From Isochrysis galbana (lineage: Eukaryota; Haptophyta; Isochrysidales; Isochrysidaceae): DNA of 64,000 bases. Shown one piece after another: positions 45,789 through 56,119 of this stretch. Each line of letters begins with the position of its first letter. The stretch's first letter is position 1. The translations under genes and the position numbers were made by a program. The stretch covers positions 812,081 through 876,080 of the forward strand of contig CM030932.1 of NCBI GenBank assembly GCA_018136815.1. The letters are read 5' to 3'. Below the pieces are notes generated by a model. That model searched no databases. It had not been told where the DNA came from and worked only from the letters and a program-made list of their open reading frames with translations.

Positions 45789-46180
45789 ATGCGCACGCAC
45801 GGCGCCCCCGCGAGGGGGGCCGATACACATCGCGCCGTGCCCATGCACGGCGTGCACAATGTGATTGCAAGTCATCACACGTGCTGCGTAAAGAAACATC
45901 TCCTATATTGCACGTTTACGTAGTTATGGGCCTTAGAGGGTACGCAGAGGGAAAAAGTTGGCATGCGCACGCACGGCGTCCACGCGGGGGGACCGATGCA
46001 AATCGCGCCGTGCCCATGCACGGCGTGCACAATGTGACTGCAAGTCATCACAGGTGCATCGTGAGAAATATTTCTTAAATTGCATGTTTATGTAGTTGTC
46101 GGCCTTAGACCTTAGAGGAAACGCAGAGGAAAGACGTTGGCATGCGCACGCACGGCGTCCCCGCGGGGGAACATGCACCG
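45789..46180. repeat. Tandem repeat, units of about 175-179 bp
   Basis: Three successive units start with TGCGCACGCACGGCG at about 45,789, 45,964 and 46,143. The first two continue through CGCGCCGTGCCCATGCACGG, CGTGCACAATGTGA, GCAAGTCATCAC and a 3' part ending GGCCTTAGAGG..CGCAGAGG; the third is cut after about 40 bp. The flanking 45,551-46,469 region has no other gene, apart from a strong hairpin at 46.2 kb and CT-rich leader sequence at 46.37-46.47 kb. Confidence 0.85.
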
Positions 46181-46202
46181 CGGGGAAAAGCAGAGAAAAT
46201 TT

Positions 46203-46245
46203 CCCCCCGATAGCTATCGGGGGCCCCCAGTAGCTATCGGGGGGC
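46203..46245. other. Pair of strong inverted repeats (potential hairpins)
   Basis: CCCCGATAGCTATCGGGG is a perfect palindrome and is followed within 5 bp by a second near-copy (AGTAGCTATCGGGGGG). Either arm can pair with the other. Function unknown; it could be a transposon end or a terminator-like structure. Confidence 0.6.
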
Positions 46246-46469
46246 GTTGGCTCCTGGGGGGTAACATATCCAAAATGGATGCATCGGCAGTAAAGACTTT
46301 AGTACTTTAAGAGTGTTTTTAAATCTAGGAGCGGCGAGGCGGGAGAGATGGGGGGCGGCTGAGGCCTCTCTCTCTCTCCTTCTCTCTCTCCCTCTCTCTC
46401 CCTCCCTCCCTTCCTCCCTCACTCCCTCTCTCCTGCACCCCCCCCCTCCCCCCTCTTTCCCTCTCTCTG

Positions 46470-47963
46470 ATGCGGCCGCGGGTGAGCGTGATCGTGCCCA
46501 TTCACAATGGGGAGCGTTGGATCGAGGGCTGCTTCAGAGCTCTGCTCTGCCAGACTGCTCTCGCGAGTGAGACACTCTCTATCGAGCTCTCAGTCTTCGA
46601 CGACGGCTCGACAGACGCCTCGTGGGAGAAGCTCCTCGAGTGGAGGCCGAGGCTGCAGGTCTCCCTCCTTTCCAAATCCCCTACTCCCACCCATCCTCTG
46701 AACACCCACCCCACCCCACCCATTCCCCACCCCCCTTCCCTCGCTTTTTCCCTTCCCACGACCGCTCCCCCCCAACCCTTCTCGATGGAGCTCTCGGCTC
46801 CTGACGATGGCTCGACCGACCAACGCTTGTCTGGTGGAGACTGCAGCTGGAACCCCCCCTTTCCCCACCCACGCCCCCTCCCGCCCTCATCCGGCGCCCT
46901 TAGAGCCTTTCCCCCCCTAAGTTTCCGCCCCTTCCACCTCTCCGTCACTCCGTCACTCGTGCCGACTTCCTCCAACTCTCCCCCTTCTTCCATCGCCCCC
47001 TTCCTCAGACAGGCGGGCTCGAAGTGGTTCTCGGCCGCTCGGGCGCTACGCATGGCTCCGGCTGCGGTTTCGCTAAGAACCGCGCAGTCGCACAGTCCAC
47101 CGGAGAGTGGCTGTGCTTCCAGGATGTGGACGATGTCTCGCTTCCGACCAGAATCGAAGCGCAGCTTGCAGTCGCGCTGGCTCTTCCGAATGCTCTGATT
47201 GGGAGCCGCGTCATTCGCACGCCAGAGGGTTCGACGGAGCGCTATGTCACCTGGGCCAATGAGATGAGTCCAGACGAGCTCGTCCTCCACCGGTTCCGCG
47301 AATGCACCGTCCTGATGCCCACCTGGTTCATTTCTCGCACCTGCTTTGAGGCAGTGGGACGCTTCCGAGAGGAGAAGTGTGAAGACCTCCTCTTCCTCCT
47401 TGCGCACGTCCGTCGCGGTGGCAGCTTGCATCGCATCGATGGGCCGCCGCTCGTGGAGTACCGTTACCATCCCAACGCAGCCAGCCACTCGATACCTAGA
47501 AAGTTGATTTTGCAGCACCGTGCGGCCGCGTTTGAGAGCGACGTGCTGATGGCTGACCCGCGGTGGGCGCGATTCACTGTTTGGGGCGCAGGGCGTGACG
47601 GCCGAGACTTCTTCAAGGCGCTCTCACCGGCTGCACGCAGACGAGTCGTCGCTTTTTGCGACGTTGACGCGGCCAAGATCGGCACTCATTACGTCTACGA
47701 GGGCTGCAAGGTGTGCAATCCCTCTGTAGCGTGCGCGTGCTAAGGCAAGTGTCGACGTCGCCTTCCAGCGGTTTTTTGCGGCATCCACGCCTGCCCCTCG
47801 TCTCCTCCTGCTAAACCAACATCAGGTGCCCATCATCCATTGGTCTGAGGCTAAGCCGCCGATTGTCACATGCGTAGCACTGGGTCGAACGGACGGCGAA
47901 TTCGAGAGCAACCTTGCCTCCATGCAGTTGAAGGAGGGAGTGGAGTTTTACTTTTTCTGTTGA
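46470..47963 (+). CDS. Queuosine-tRNA galactosyltransferase-like GT2 enzyme (B3GNTL1/QTGAL type)
   Basis: Family 2 glycosyltransferase. The animal orthologue B3GNTL1 is QTGAL, which galactosylates queuosine in the tRNA-Tyr anticodon. Three exons, all phase 0: 46470-46658, 47009-47710 and 47826-47963 (TGA), 342 aa, the family length. Exon 1 holds VSVIVPIHNGERWIEGCFRA and the nucleotide-binding FDDGSTDASW. Exon 2 holds GSGCGFAKNRAVAQSTGEWL, the metal-binding QDVDD (DxD), IGSRVIR, STERYVTWAN, MPTWFISRTCF, CEDLLFL, VEYRYHPNAASHS, FTVWGAGRDGRDF and VVAFCDVDAAKIG. Exon 3 gives VPIIHWSEAKPPIVTCVALG and a C-terminus ending EGVEFYFF. The VVAFCDVD...VPI.HW.EAKPP.V block is specific to this subfamily and not to generic GT2. 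Intron 1 contains a decayed partial copy of exon 1. Substrate assignment rests on orthology. Confidence 0.85.
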
Positions 47964-49075
47964 TCGATGCGCACCTCTCTCTGAGGGTCGCCTGGGGGGC
48001 CAATCCGAGAGCGCTGCGGCGGGCTAGCCGATGGCACTAGATTGAAAAAAAAAACCTGCTTTAGTATTCTCGCCTCGCGCGTGGCTATGGTGCAACTAAT
48101 GTAGCCACGTCCATTCCCCTCCCTCGCCCTCACTCCCCGCCTTGCGGCTACTCCCCTCGTGCTCTACATAGGGGCTCAGGTCGCGTGGGTGGTCCGGGTT
48201 GGCCGGGGTGCACCTGTCCCCAGTAGGCCCAGGCCTGGATATCCCGGATATCTTTTTGGATTTTGGGCAGATCTGCCAAAATAGATAGCTCCCGGATATA
48301 TGCCGGATATTTGGGGGCGCGCGAGGCGCGCGGACAAAAAAAACAAATTAGCAGTTACAAGAGATCGCGGGGCACGAGCCCAAGCGTGAGCGACAAGGCG
48401 ATGACGACCGGGAGGAGGGGGCCGAGGACCGCCAGCATGCCAGGAGGTGAGCCTGCTGCCTGCCCCTGCCCGCGTGTCGCCAAACCACTCCTCACACAGG
48501 CACCCTTGCGCCGTTCGCGGCGCGCGCCGTTCAGGGCTGCCGACTGAAAAGTCGGCAGTCTGTCGTGCGCTCGCGCGTGCGACGGAGCGAGCGAGCGAGC
48601 CGAGATGAGTGTGAGAGAGGAGGCCGCCGCCTCCTTCGCCGTTCGCCGCGCCTCCGCCCTCGCCGCCGGCCCTCGCGGCCGCCCTCGCCGCCGCGGGCGC
48701 GCTGGAGAGGTCCTGGTCGAGCAAGATGGCCATCGTGCTCCACGTCTGTGAGGGGACATTCGAAAATGGTAAAGAGTACGTTTTAGGGCCAGGGCAATAC
48801 TTGTACAAATTGTATTGCAAGTTTGGGTGGATGCTTGAGATGCTCACAAGTTTGGGCCCTCTTTAAAAGTGGTCTGCAAGCTTGGGGGCGCGGCGCCGGT
48901 CTCTACGAGTATAATCCCCTATGATCTACGAGTATAATCCCCCTTTGCGAGGTGGGCGACGTCACCACCGAAAACTGAACTTGATGGCACATCTTACATC
49001 TTTCTGAATGATATTATCTATAAACCGGCACTCTACCTCACCCCACTCCGCCAACCGCCAACACGTGTTCCTTCT
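47964..49075. other. Intergenic; possible small minus-strand gene at 48.36-48.73 kb
   Basis: On the minus strand ATG 48733 opens MAILLDQDLSSAPAAARAAA, alanine/glycine-rich, while another frame ends with a hydrophobic tail LPVVIALSLTLGLVPRDLL just before a stop at 48,355. Joined by an intron these could form a small tail-anchored protein, but I cannot place the junction. 48.24-48.31 kb contains repeated GGATAT words (CCCGGATATC, CCCGGATATATGCCGGATAT). The rest is without recognisable features. Confidence 0.25.
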
Positions 49076-52000
49076 TCATATCGTGTTGCCAACCTCATCC
49101 TCCCAAAGTGCAGCAAGACTTGCGAATCGTGAACTACCAAGCTTGCCTCCTCCAACAAAGTTCTCACCCAGAACACTTCGTGTTTGGGGCTGCAAATCGT
49201 CGAGCTTGACTAGGGCCTCTTGTATGATGGCGCTAAGTCTACTCTCCTCCGCTGCGGGTGTCCCGTACGGCTGATTGCCCTCGGATGTAGCATTATGACA
49301 TGATTTGCGCGCCGTAACTCGCATGCGATCTTTGGCTCCGGGCGGCGTAATGAGCGTCGCTGTGTTTTCACGCACACGAACCGGATGCTCGCTCTTAGGG
49401 ATCACGCTACAACCCCGCCAGACACCCCAAAGGAGAAGGGCCTGAGCGGGTGTGCAACGCAATCGAGATGCTGATTCCACAACGCGAGGAGAAGAGAGTA
49501 GGCCGCCACTGCTGGCCTTCACAGTCCTGCTTGGGGCACCACCGAGAGGGCAGTAGGCCGTTACATGTACTCCGCGACTTTTGCAAAAGGCTATCAAGGC
49601 GTCGTTTCGAAAGCCAGGATGCGCCTCGACTTGATTTACTGCAGGTGCCATTGGTACACTCGAAACGAGGCCGTTTTCAGGAGACTTGTCCTGATTCGCG
49701 GCATCTCCAGCCCGGTCGATCAGCAGCTGCAATCGCCGCCTTGAGTAGTTGGCAACACCGATGCTCTTCACCAGGCCTTCGGCCACCAACATCTCCATCG
49801 CCCGCCATGCCAGAATGAGCATGTCGTCGTCGGCTGGAGGCCAATGCATGAGATAAAGATCGAGTTGGTCGATACGCAAGGCACGTAGCGAACGCACACA
49901 GGCACCACGGATGGCGGCCGTGATTGTGGACAAACCCGTCGTCTCGCCGGCTGGACCTCTCGGTGTGGTGAGAACGGTGAACTCGTGCTTGCTAGTCGTC
50001 GGCTCAGCCGCCAACTTGGCTTCGCGAACGACAATATCTGCCGCACCCCACAACTTGGAGGTGATGAACAAGTCCGAACGACTGACGCGACCATCTCGTA
50101 GGGCGCGATGCAATGCGTGGCCAACCTGATACACGGTCCAGGAGAGAAGAGGCAACAACGTGAGGGGAAACGTTGCAGGTAGGCTCGCGCCAGAGCTCAC
50201 GAGCTTTCACATCGCGTTCTCATGACCGCCCGATCAAATGTAGGCACCCGGCTAATGCACTCCTCTATGACGATCACAACCACATTCACCTGGTCTTCAT
50301 TGCCGTAAATGGGCGCGCAGTCGAAGTGCCGCACGCCCGCCTCGATGGCTGCGGTGACTACCTCTTGGATACGATCGCGAGACACCTGCCACGTACCTAG
50401 ACCGAGGAGCGGAATGCTTTGCCCTGAGGACAACGTTGCCCGGGGACCACCTTGGACACAACAGGATGTTCGAGCCGCGGTGGAAGGCATGTGCCGATCG
50501 AGAAGCGCCTGCGCCCAAGCTAGCGGGCAAAGCGGTTGCTCTTCATTTTCCAACGGCTTCACTAGCGCAGAGGAGCTGTCACAACCAAACGACCCGACCT
50601 CGGGTGCATGAGATTGGAAATTTGCCGTGTTGATGCTTGTGCCTTGGCTTGAGGAACTTAAACAGGTCTCCGCCTCGTATGTACCTCCCTGACAAAATTC
50701 ATCGGCCCACTCGTTGGCACCACGGGTATTTGACACCGCACTCAGCATGCGTGCCGCCCGCTGTGCATAGAAAGCACAATAGGGCGGCGGTAGCCGACGG
50801 AGGTACTCCGCTGCTGTCTCTGCAGCCGCCAATGCAGCCACGGCGGCTGGAGGGTCGCGATTGCCATAAAGGTCTTTCGGATCGTAGATGTCGCGAGGTT
50901 CATACACGGGCAGCTTAGCAGGCACACGCGTGCCCTGTGCATCAGCTTCTGAACCAATGGCGCCAGTAGGCGTCTCTCGAGCAAGGTCGGTATGCGACGC
51001 CATTGGAACGACCCGAGAACCAGTAAGAGCAGCTGCATCAGATCTCGGCTGAGGGAGGTGTGGTCGCCAAAACACGTTGACGGCGACCGAGAAGCCGATG
51101 GAGCAAACTGAGTGAAACCACAGAGCGGGCAAAAATAGCACCTGCAGAACGCGCAAGGTTTTGGGTGCTGCAAAACGGAGGTGCAACACTTTGGACTGAG
51201 GCTCTCGTCTTTTAGGTGCTGCAAAAAGGAGGTGCAACATTTTGGACTGAAGCTCTAGTCTTTCAAGAGGACGGTGATCTTGCACAGAGAGCTACCATGT
51301 GGGCATCCGGCATGTGGGCTCAGGTACCTCTCCAGGAGCAAGCATGCATTCAAGTCGCGAATCTACAGAGCGTCGAAAGAGCGGGAACTCCTCGTCGTTG
51401 AACGCATCCACATTGCTCACCTACGTCCCACCAGATGAGCGGAGCAACCATAAGCGAAAGGAGCCAGCAGAGAAAGCCGAGCAAAGGCCCGGCCGCCTGG
51501 CCAGGCGACGCCGAGAGTACCGCATCGAACCCGTTGCACACCACGTCCACTAATCAATTAGGAGCCACCAATCGGAGCACGCCCGGCTTTGAAATGCTCA
51601 CAGCACTCCGGAGAGGCCATCGCGTGTACATATTGGCGTGCATACCCGGGAGGACGACCCATCTACATATAGATTCTCGTCCTGGTCCGGCGGCCAAAGA
51701 ACAACTCGCTTGTGCCTAACATGCAACCGGATTGAACGTGCTCGTGGAATACAGTCATCTTCGTCAGAGTCATCCAACTGGGGCAAGCTGCCTGTGAAAT
51801 GAGATCGCAGGAGAAGATGCTGTGGCACACAAGCGAGATGTCCGAATCCAGCGACGCATGCGATCGATCGATCGAAATGCAACCTTCCTGTTGTGCTGGT
51901 CGAAAGCTGCCCCCTCAACACGTTTTCGGAAGACACGGTGGGCAGAGCTGAGATTCGGGTTCGTGCGTTCGCAGACTGGTGGATGGCCGGCGCACCCGGT

Positions 52001-53369
52001 CACTTGCGCTAGAGCGTTGTCGAGGGTATCGAAGTGCGCCCACAGCTGGGTTCCATCCGATGCTAGCCGCAGGACGGACGAGTGATAACTAGAGGCGTCT
52101 AGCAGCTGTGGTCGCTGAGTACAGCCCCCTGCTCCGTCGGCGCCTTCCGTCGCGCCTGTCTGCGCCGCATCTTCCGCCGTGCGATTGATCCCACGTGGAA
52201 GCAAATGGCACTCGGCCGCCAAATCCGGGAACAAAGAGGGAAAGTCAGCAGGCTGCTTGCGCGGGTCAAGGCCAACGGAACGGAGATAGTATCTCTCACC
52301 CTCAGCCAACAATGGCGGGAACTCGGCCGCTGTCGCCCATGCGCGCATGGTGGCTTCAGATTCCGACTGAGAGCCGTTTGGCGTGGTAGCTAGCTCGCCT
52401 CGATGGCAAGCCGTCGGGGTGCTCGCAGCTACATGTGAGGCTTCGCCATCGGTGTTGGCTATTGAATTTGGTAGACCATTTGAAGGGCTCGCCTCTGACG
52501 TATTCATCTCGCTCAGCGGTTTCGCGCATCTCATGACGGCTTCCGCGAAGGGCATTGAGCGGAATACAAAATTGCGAGGCGTGTTGGGCCGCCTGCGAAT
52601 CGTAGCGCAGGTGCGGCAGCGATGAGTGGGAATGGTCGCATGTTGATGTCAGGTCAAGGCGGGTCGCACAGTGATCTTGGGGGCGATTGGCTGGTATATA
52701 CGAGCCTGCCGCCCATGCCTGAAAGACAACCACGAGAATGGCCCAGGGCTGAGTGGTCGCAAGACAGCCTCACCTGTGACCAGCGAGGTCCACGGTAGAG
52801 GAGTTGCATACGTGCACCGATACTTGCGTGGCAGCGCAGTGCGCTCTCGCCAACCTCTGCGCATTCCACTGCTGGACGCACGGGCCGAGGTCGACGCCAG
52901 TCAGCACAGCCGGGGCGCGCGATTGGAACACATGCTCCCTCAGCCATGCGTACGTGCAGCCGGGCGGGCACTCGACGCGGCGAACTGGAAGCGCAGGTGG
53001 CAGGGCGCTTCTCTCCCTCTGACGCTGGTCTCCGCTTCCAAACGAGCGCTCCTGCGTGCTGGCGGGTTTGTGCGTGGAAGGAGATCGAGACGAGGTGGGG
53101 ATGCTACTCTTGTCGCGTCTAGGAGGCCGCTTCCGCTCGGAAAGACTCGCTCCATCCAGCAGAACGAAGGAGGCCCCTGTGTGAGAGAGAATCCCACCGT
53201 CGCTCAGAGCGGTCTGTACCGCGTGCTCGGCCCCTTGTACGAGAGGAAAGTCAATGTAGCTCTCGTGGCGGAGCGGGTGAAGCCGCAGATCTAGCCAGCC
53301 ACGCTCTTTCAACACGTCCTTCACCTTCTTCGCAGTGGCCAGCCCGACGCGCGCCACCGCCGACCCCAT
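49076..53369 (-). CDS. TYW5-like JmjC hydroxylase fused to an aldo-keto reductase
   Basis: Six exons: 53369-52774, 52592-51996, 51715-51646, 51420-51328, 51141-50290 and 50125-49076, in-frame, about 1,085 aa. The N-terminus (AKKVKDVLKERGWLDLRLHP) resembles the start of TYW2-type wybutosine enzymes (tentative). Next is a full TYW5 JmjC domain, the tRNA-Phe wybutosine hydroxylase: APAVLTGVDLGPCVQQW, NFVFRSMPF, ERYYLRSVGLDPRK, LWAHFDTLDNALAQVTG (Fe-binding HxD), HKRVVLWPPDQ, FPLFRR, VLFLPALWFHSVCS (distal His) and DLYGNRDPPAA. After a roughly 70-residue linker in the same exon comes an aldo-keto reductase: IPLLGLGTWQ, HFDCAPIYGNE (Asp, Tyr), ITSKLW (Lys), LYLMHWPP (His), KSIGVANYS, AYCPLGG and SVIPKS, so the catalytic tetrad is complete. 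Exon 5 spans the TYW5/AKR junction without a break. The reductase's substrate is unknown. Confidence 0.85.
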
Positions 53370-53396
53370 CACGCGCCCGCGGGGGGGGGGGCGGGG

Positions 53397-53572
53397 AGCA
53401 ATCTACTAGTAAAGAACTTTACCTTCTACCTCTCCTTCAGAGCAATCTGCTAGCAAAGAGCTTTACCTTCTACCTCTCCTTCAGAGCAATCTACTAGTAA
53501 AGAGCTTTACCTTCTACCCCTCCTTCAGAGCAATCTACTGGTAAAGAGCTTTACCTTCTACCTCTCCTTCTC
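53397..53572. repeat. Minisatellite, four 44-bp units, between divergent genes
   Basis: Four units of AGCAATCTACTAGTAAAGAG followed by CTTTACCTTCTACCTCTCCTTCAG, starting at 53,397, 53,441, 53,485 and 53,529. Each contains the inverted repeat GTAAAG-AG-CTTTAC. The array sits just upstream of the TYW5-reductase start (53,369, minus) and upstream of the plus-strand frame at 53,634, i.e. in a bidirectional promoter position. Confidence 0.9.
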
Positions 53573-53633
53573 TCTGGAGGCTCTCCCGCTTCATGGACGC
53601 GGCCGCATCGTGGATCAGCCCGTCCCCCTTCCC

Positions 53634-54449
53634 ATGGCCCCCAGAGCCCAACCCAACGCTGCAATGCGCCCGAGCGCGGCCAATGGGGAGTGGACAGTTG
53701 AGGACCGTGACGCCCGCGCAGAGGAGCGCGTTGCGCGCCTCGTCGACATCTGTGCGGCGGCGGCGAACTGCCGCGCCAATGGCGTCGGCGAGAAGACGGC
53801 AATGGCAACAGGGCTGTTCCCGCTTGCGACGCGCAATACTGTGCGCGGAGAGCTGCAAAACGGCGTCTCTGACGACTATGCCGTCAGGGATGCAAACCAA
53901 CAGGTGCTGACGAATGACGAGCGCATCAAATTGGCGCATTGGGTGTTGGGCTGCGCTGACGCCCATGAGCCTGTCACTCGTCACCAGATGTCCGTCAAGG
54001 CGCGCGAGATCCCGCGCGAGCGGCACAGATTCAACAAGTCCAAGAAATTCGAAAAGGGCTCGGTGCTACTCAACGTCCCAGAGTTGATCCAGCGAGAGCG
54101 AGCTTGGCGGGCTTCGTATGCCGATGGTCAAACGACGTGTTCGGGTTTGTGTGGGATTGTGCCATGTCCGTGGAGTGGTTTCATGATGTGTGCTTGTGGG
54201 AATCTGAAGAGAGGGGTGTGCAAGAAGAGGGAGTGTGTACAGCTTCGAAGGGGCGCAAATTCTGTGCTTGTAGAGGCTCAGCTCGGTCGTGAGAGTGATG
54301 TGAGTGCTTGTGAGCCAGCCGGAGGCGGCGGGGCTCGTGCAAGAAGCTCCTGGTTTCGCGTGCATGCGTACATAATTTGTCACTGTGAGTCGCCACCTTC
54401 GTCATTTTCAAAAAAAACACGTGTCGGCGCAAGGCATCACAGGAGGTAA
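53634..54449 (+). CDS. Helix-turn-helix (pogo/CENP-B-like) transposase N-terminal fragment
   Basis: Frame from ATG 53634 (MAPRAQPNAAMRPSAANGEW) to 54,449, 271 aa. Residues about 30-150 look like the DNA-binding half of a Tc5/pogo or CENP-B-type transposase: RLVDICAAAANCRANGVGEK, then LTNDERIKLAHWVLGCADAH and EPVTRHQMSVKAREIPRERH, where an acidic-start helix, a variable loop, PVT and a helix with KAREI match the HTH pattern. After about residue 165 the composition changes (cysteine- and serine-rich) and no DDE catalytic domain follows, so this is either truncated or has an intron near 54.11 kb. The first 13 kb-scale neighbours give no functional clue; it may be a transposon remnant or a domesticated DNA-binding protein. 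Confidence 0.45.
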   Translation: MAPRAQPNAAMRPSAANGEWTVEDRDARAEERVARLVDICAAAANCRANGVGEKTAMATGLFPLATRNTVRGELQNGVSDDYAVRDANQQVLTNDERIKLAHWVLGCADAHEPVTRHQMSVKAREIPRERHRFNKSKKFEKGSVLLNVPELIQRERAWRASYADGQTTCSGLCGIVPCPWSGFMMCACGNLKRGVCKKRECVQLRRGANSVLVEAQLGRESDVSACEPAGGGGARARSSWFRVHAYIICHCESPPSSFSKKTRVGARHHRR

Positions 54450-55268
54450 CAGGAGGCAACCTTTTCACCAGTTGCCAGTTGGAGCGACCTTCTAGATGTC
54501 TACTATGGCTAAGGGTCAACATTTTGTCGAGTCGAGCGTAGCCGGAGGGCTATGACCCACTATGTCGCGAGCGGAACCGGCGGCTAGCGCGGCGCTTTGG
54601 CCCTCCTCCCCGCCGGGAGGCGGGCGAATGAAATTCTGAGTGGTGTCGGGCAACTCCATTTGAGCTTTGGACTGGGGACGAACGGCGAACGAAGGGCGAT
54701 GGGGCGGCGAGCAGTGATGGGACGTCAGGCTGATATCAGATATCACGTCCTGATACCATGATAACAGGTCCTCTGGAGCTGACGACCTGATATCAGGTAT
54801 TATCAGATAGAGGCAAAAACAAAACTCATACCGACGGACAAAAAAACTCCGTACGCACGCACGCACGAGAGGACGCAGCAGGCGCGCGCGCGGACAGTCC
54901 CGGTCACGGCTCGCTCCCTCTCTCCTTCCTCCCGCTCCTCACTCCCTTGCCTCCCATCGTGAAAAAACTATTGTTATAGTTCGAACGATGGAGCGCGCGC
55001 CGACCGCTCTTGCCTCCCAGCCCCCCGCAGCCACGACGCCCCACAGAGGACAGGGGCCGCCCCAAGCCGCCGGCCGCCGGAGCCGAAGCGCTCACAGGCC
55101 GCCCCCTGACCGACAGCGACGTCGACATGATCCTCCCTCCCTCGCCTCCCCACCAGGCACAGAAGCAGGGAACTGGGAGAGAGCCCAATTCCCTGCAGAC
55201 CAGCAGAGCCAGCCCCTGGCTTTGCCGCCTGCCTCCGCTGGCTTGCCAGCACAACAAGGACTCCCCAT
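54450..55268. other. Intergenic with palindrome cluster and MERA-type repeat copy 3
   Basis: 54.72-54.82 kb contains repeated TGATATCA palindromes (CTGATATCAGATATCACGTC, CCTGATATCAGGTATTATC). 54.96-55.24 kb is the MERA-type repeat: TATTGTTATAGTTCGAACG then ATG 54,988, MERAPTALASQPP, frame-shifted relative to copy 1 after about 25 codons. The retrotransposon LTR starts directly after it. Confidence 0.55.
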
Positions 55269-56119
55269 TGTCGCATTCGCGAATCGACACTCGTTAGGCT
55301 TCGCTCTTCTCTTCGTCGTTCGGTATCTATCGTTATAATTCTCTGCTTTCTCGCGTTCTCGGTCAAAAGCTTCGCTTGGATGCATGGGATCGGGGGTTGT
55401 GGAGCGCTCTCTCTCTTTCTCTCGAAAGAGAAGGGAAGTTTCCCCACCTCTCTTCCTCCCAGGCGCCTCGCAAATAGGTTTAATTTGCTATCTCCCCTGC
55501 GGTTCTTTATCTGCTTCTGGGGGCAATCAGGTTTAATTTGCGACCTCTTCGCATCTCCCCCTTAGGCACATCGCACTCCTTTCGTCTTATTTGGTAGGTC
55601 TCTTGGAATCCTGCGTAGCAAGATTGCCCCTCGTTTCCGTTATGGTGCGATTCCCGTTCCAGACAAGATCGTCGACAGATCGCCCTTTGATCGTCGTCCG
55701 TCGTTGTCTGATCGGAGTGTTTGGGTTTGATTTCAGTCGAGTTATGTGAGAAAGTCGTGGGGCGAGAGTCGGGGTGTTTTCCTGGGTGTCTTTGTCCGTC
55801 GGCCTGTCGCCAGTCGTCATCCGTCGTCGCTCTCGCTCTCGTCGCTCTCTCTCTCGTAACACTCAGACCCTACAATCCCTCCTCGCCTCGCCAGCCCCTG
55901 CCACCACAGCCCTCCTCTCACTCACCCTCGCCTTTCGCCGCTCGTTCCATGTCGCTTTCGCCGCCGTCCTCGCCCTCGCTCAAGCCCGCCTGCCCGCCTT
56001 CCTCTGCTGACGGGCTTCAGCCCGTCAGCACCTCTGAAGTGGCCTCCCTCGCCGCGCCTGCCGCCGGCTTTGCCCCTTCCTCATTGCCATCAGGCCCTAT
56101 GGGCCACTCCAATTCGTCA
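55269..56119 (+). repeat. 5' LTR of the retrotransposon (851 bp)
   Basis: TGTCGCATTCGCGAATCGAC at 55,269 to AATTCGTCA at 56,119. Boundaries come from the solo LTR copies B and C, which have exactly these ends plus 5-bp target duplications. The 3' ~170 bp carry an open frame (ATG 55,949, MSLSPPSSPSLKPACPPSSA) continuous with gag. The short sequence GACGGGCTTCAGCCCGTC at about 56,009-56,026 is a hairpin conserved in all plus-strand copies. Confidence 0.93.

Noticed and set aside
45789-46180. CRISPR-like array
   Set aside because: Units are 175-179 bp tandem copies with no short-repeat/spacer pattern, in a eukaryotic nuclear context.
46502-47518. 338-residue minus-strand frame over the glycosyltransferase gene
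   Set aside because: Antisense shadow; the plus strand carries the complete GT2 motifs and splice sites.
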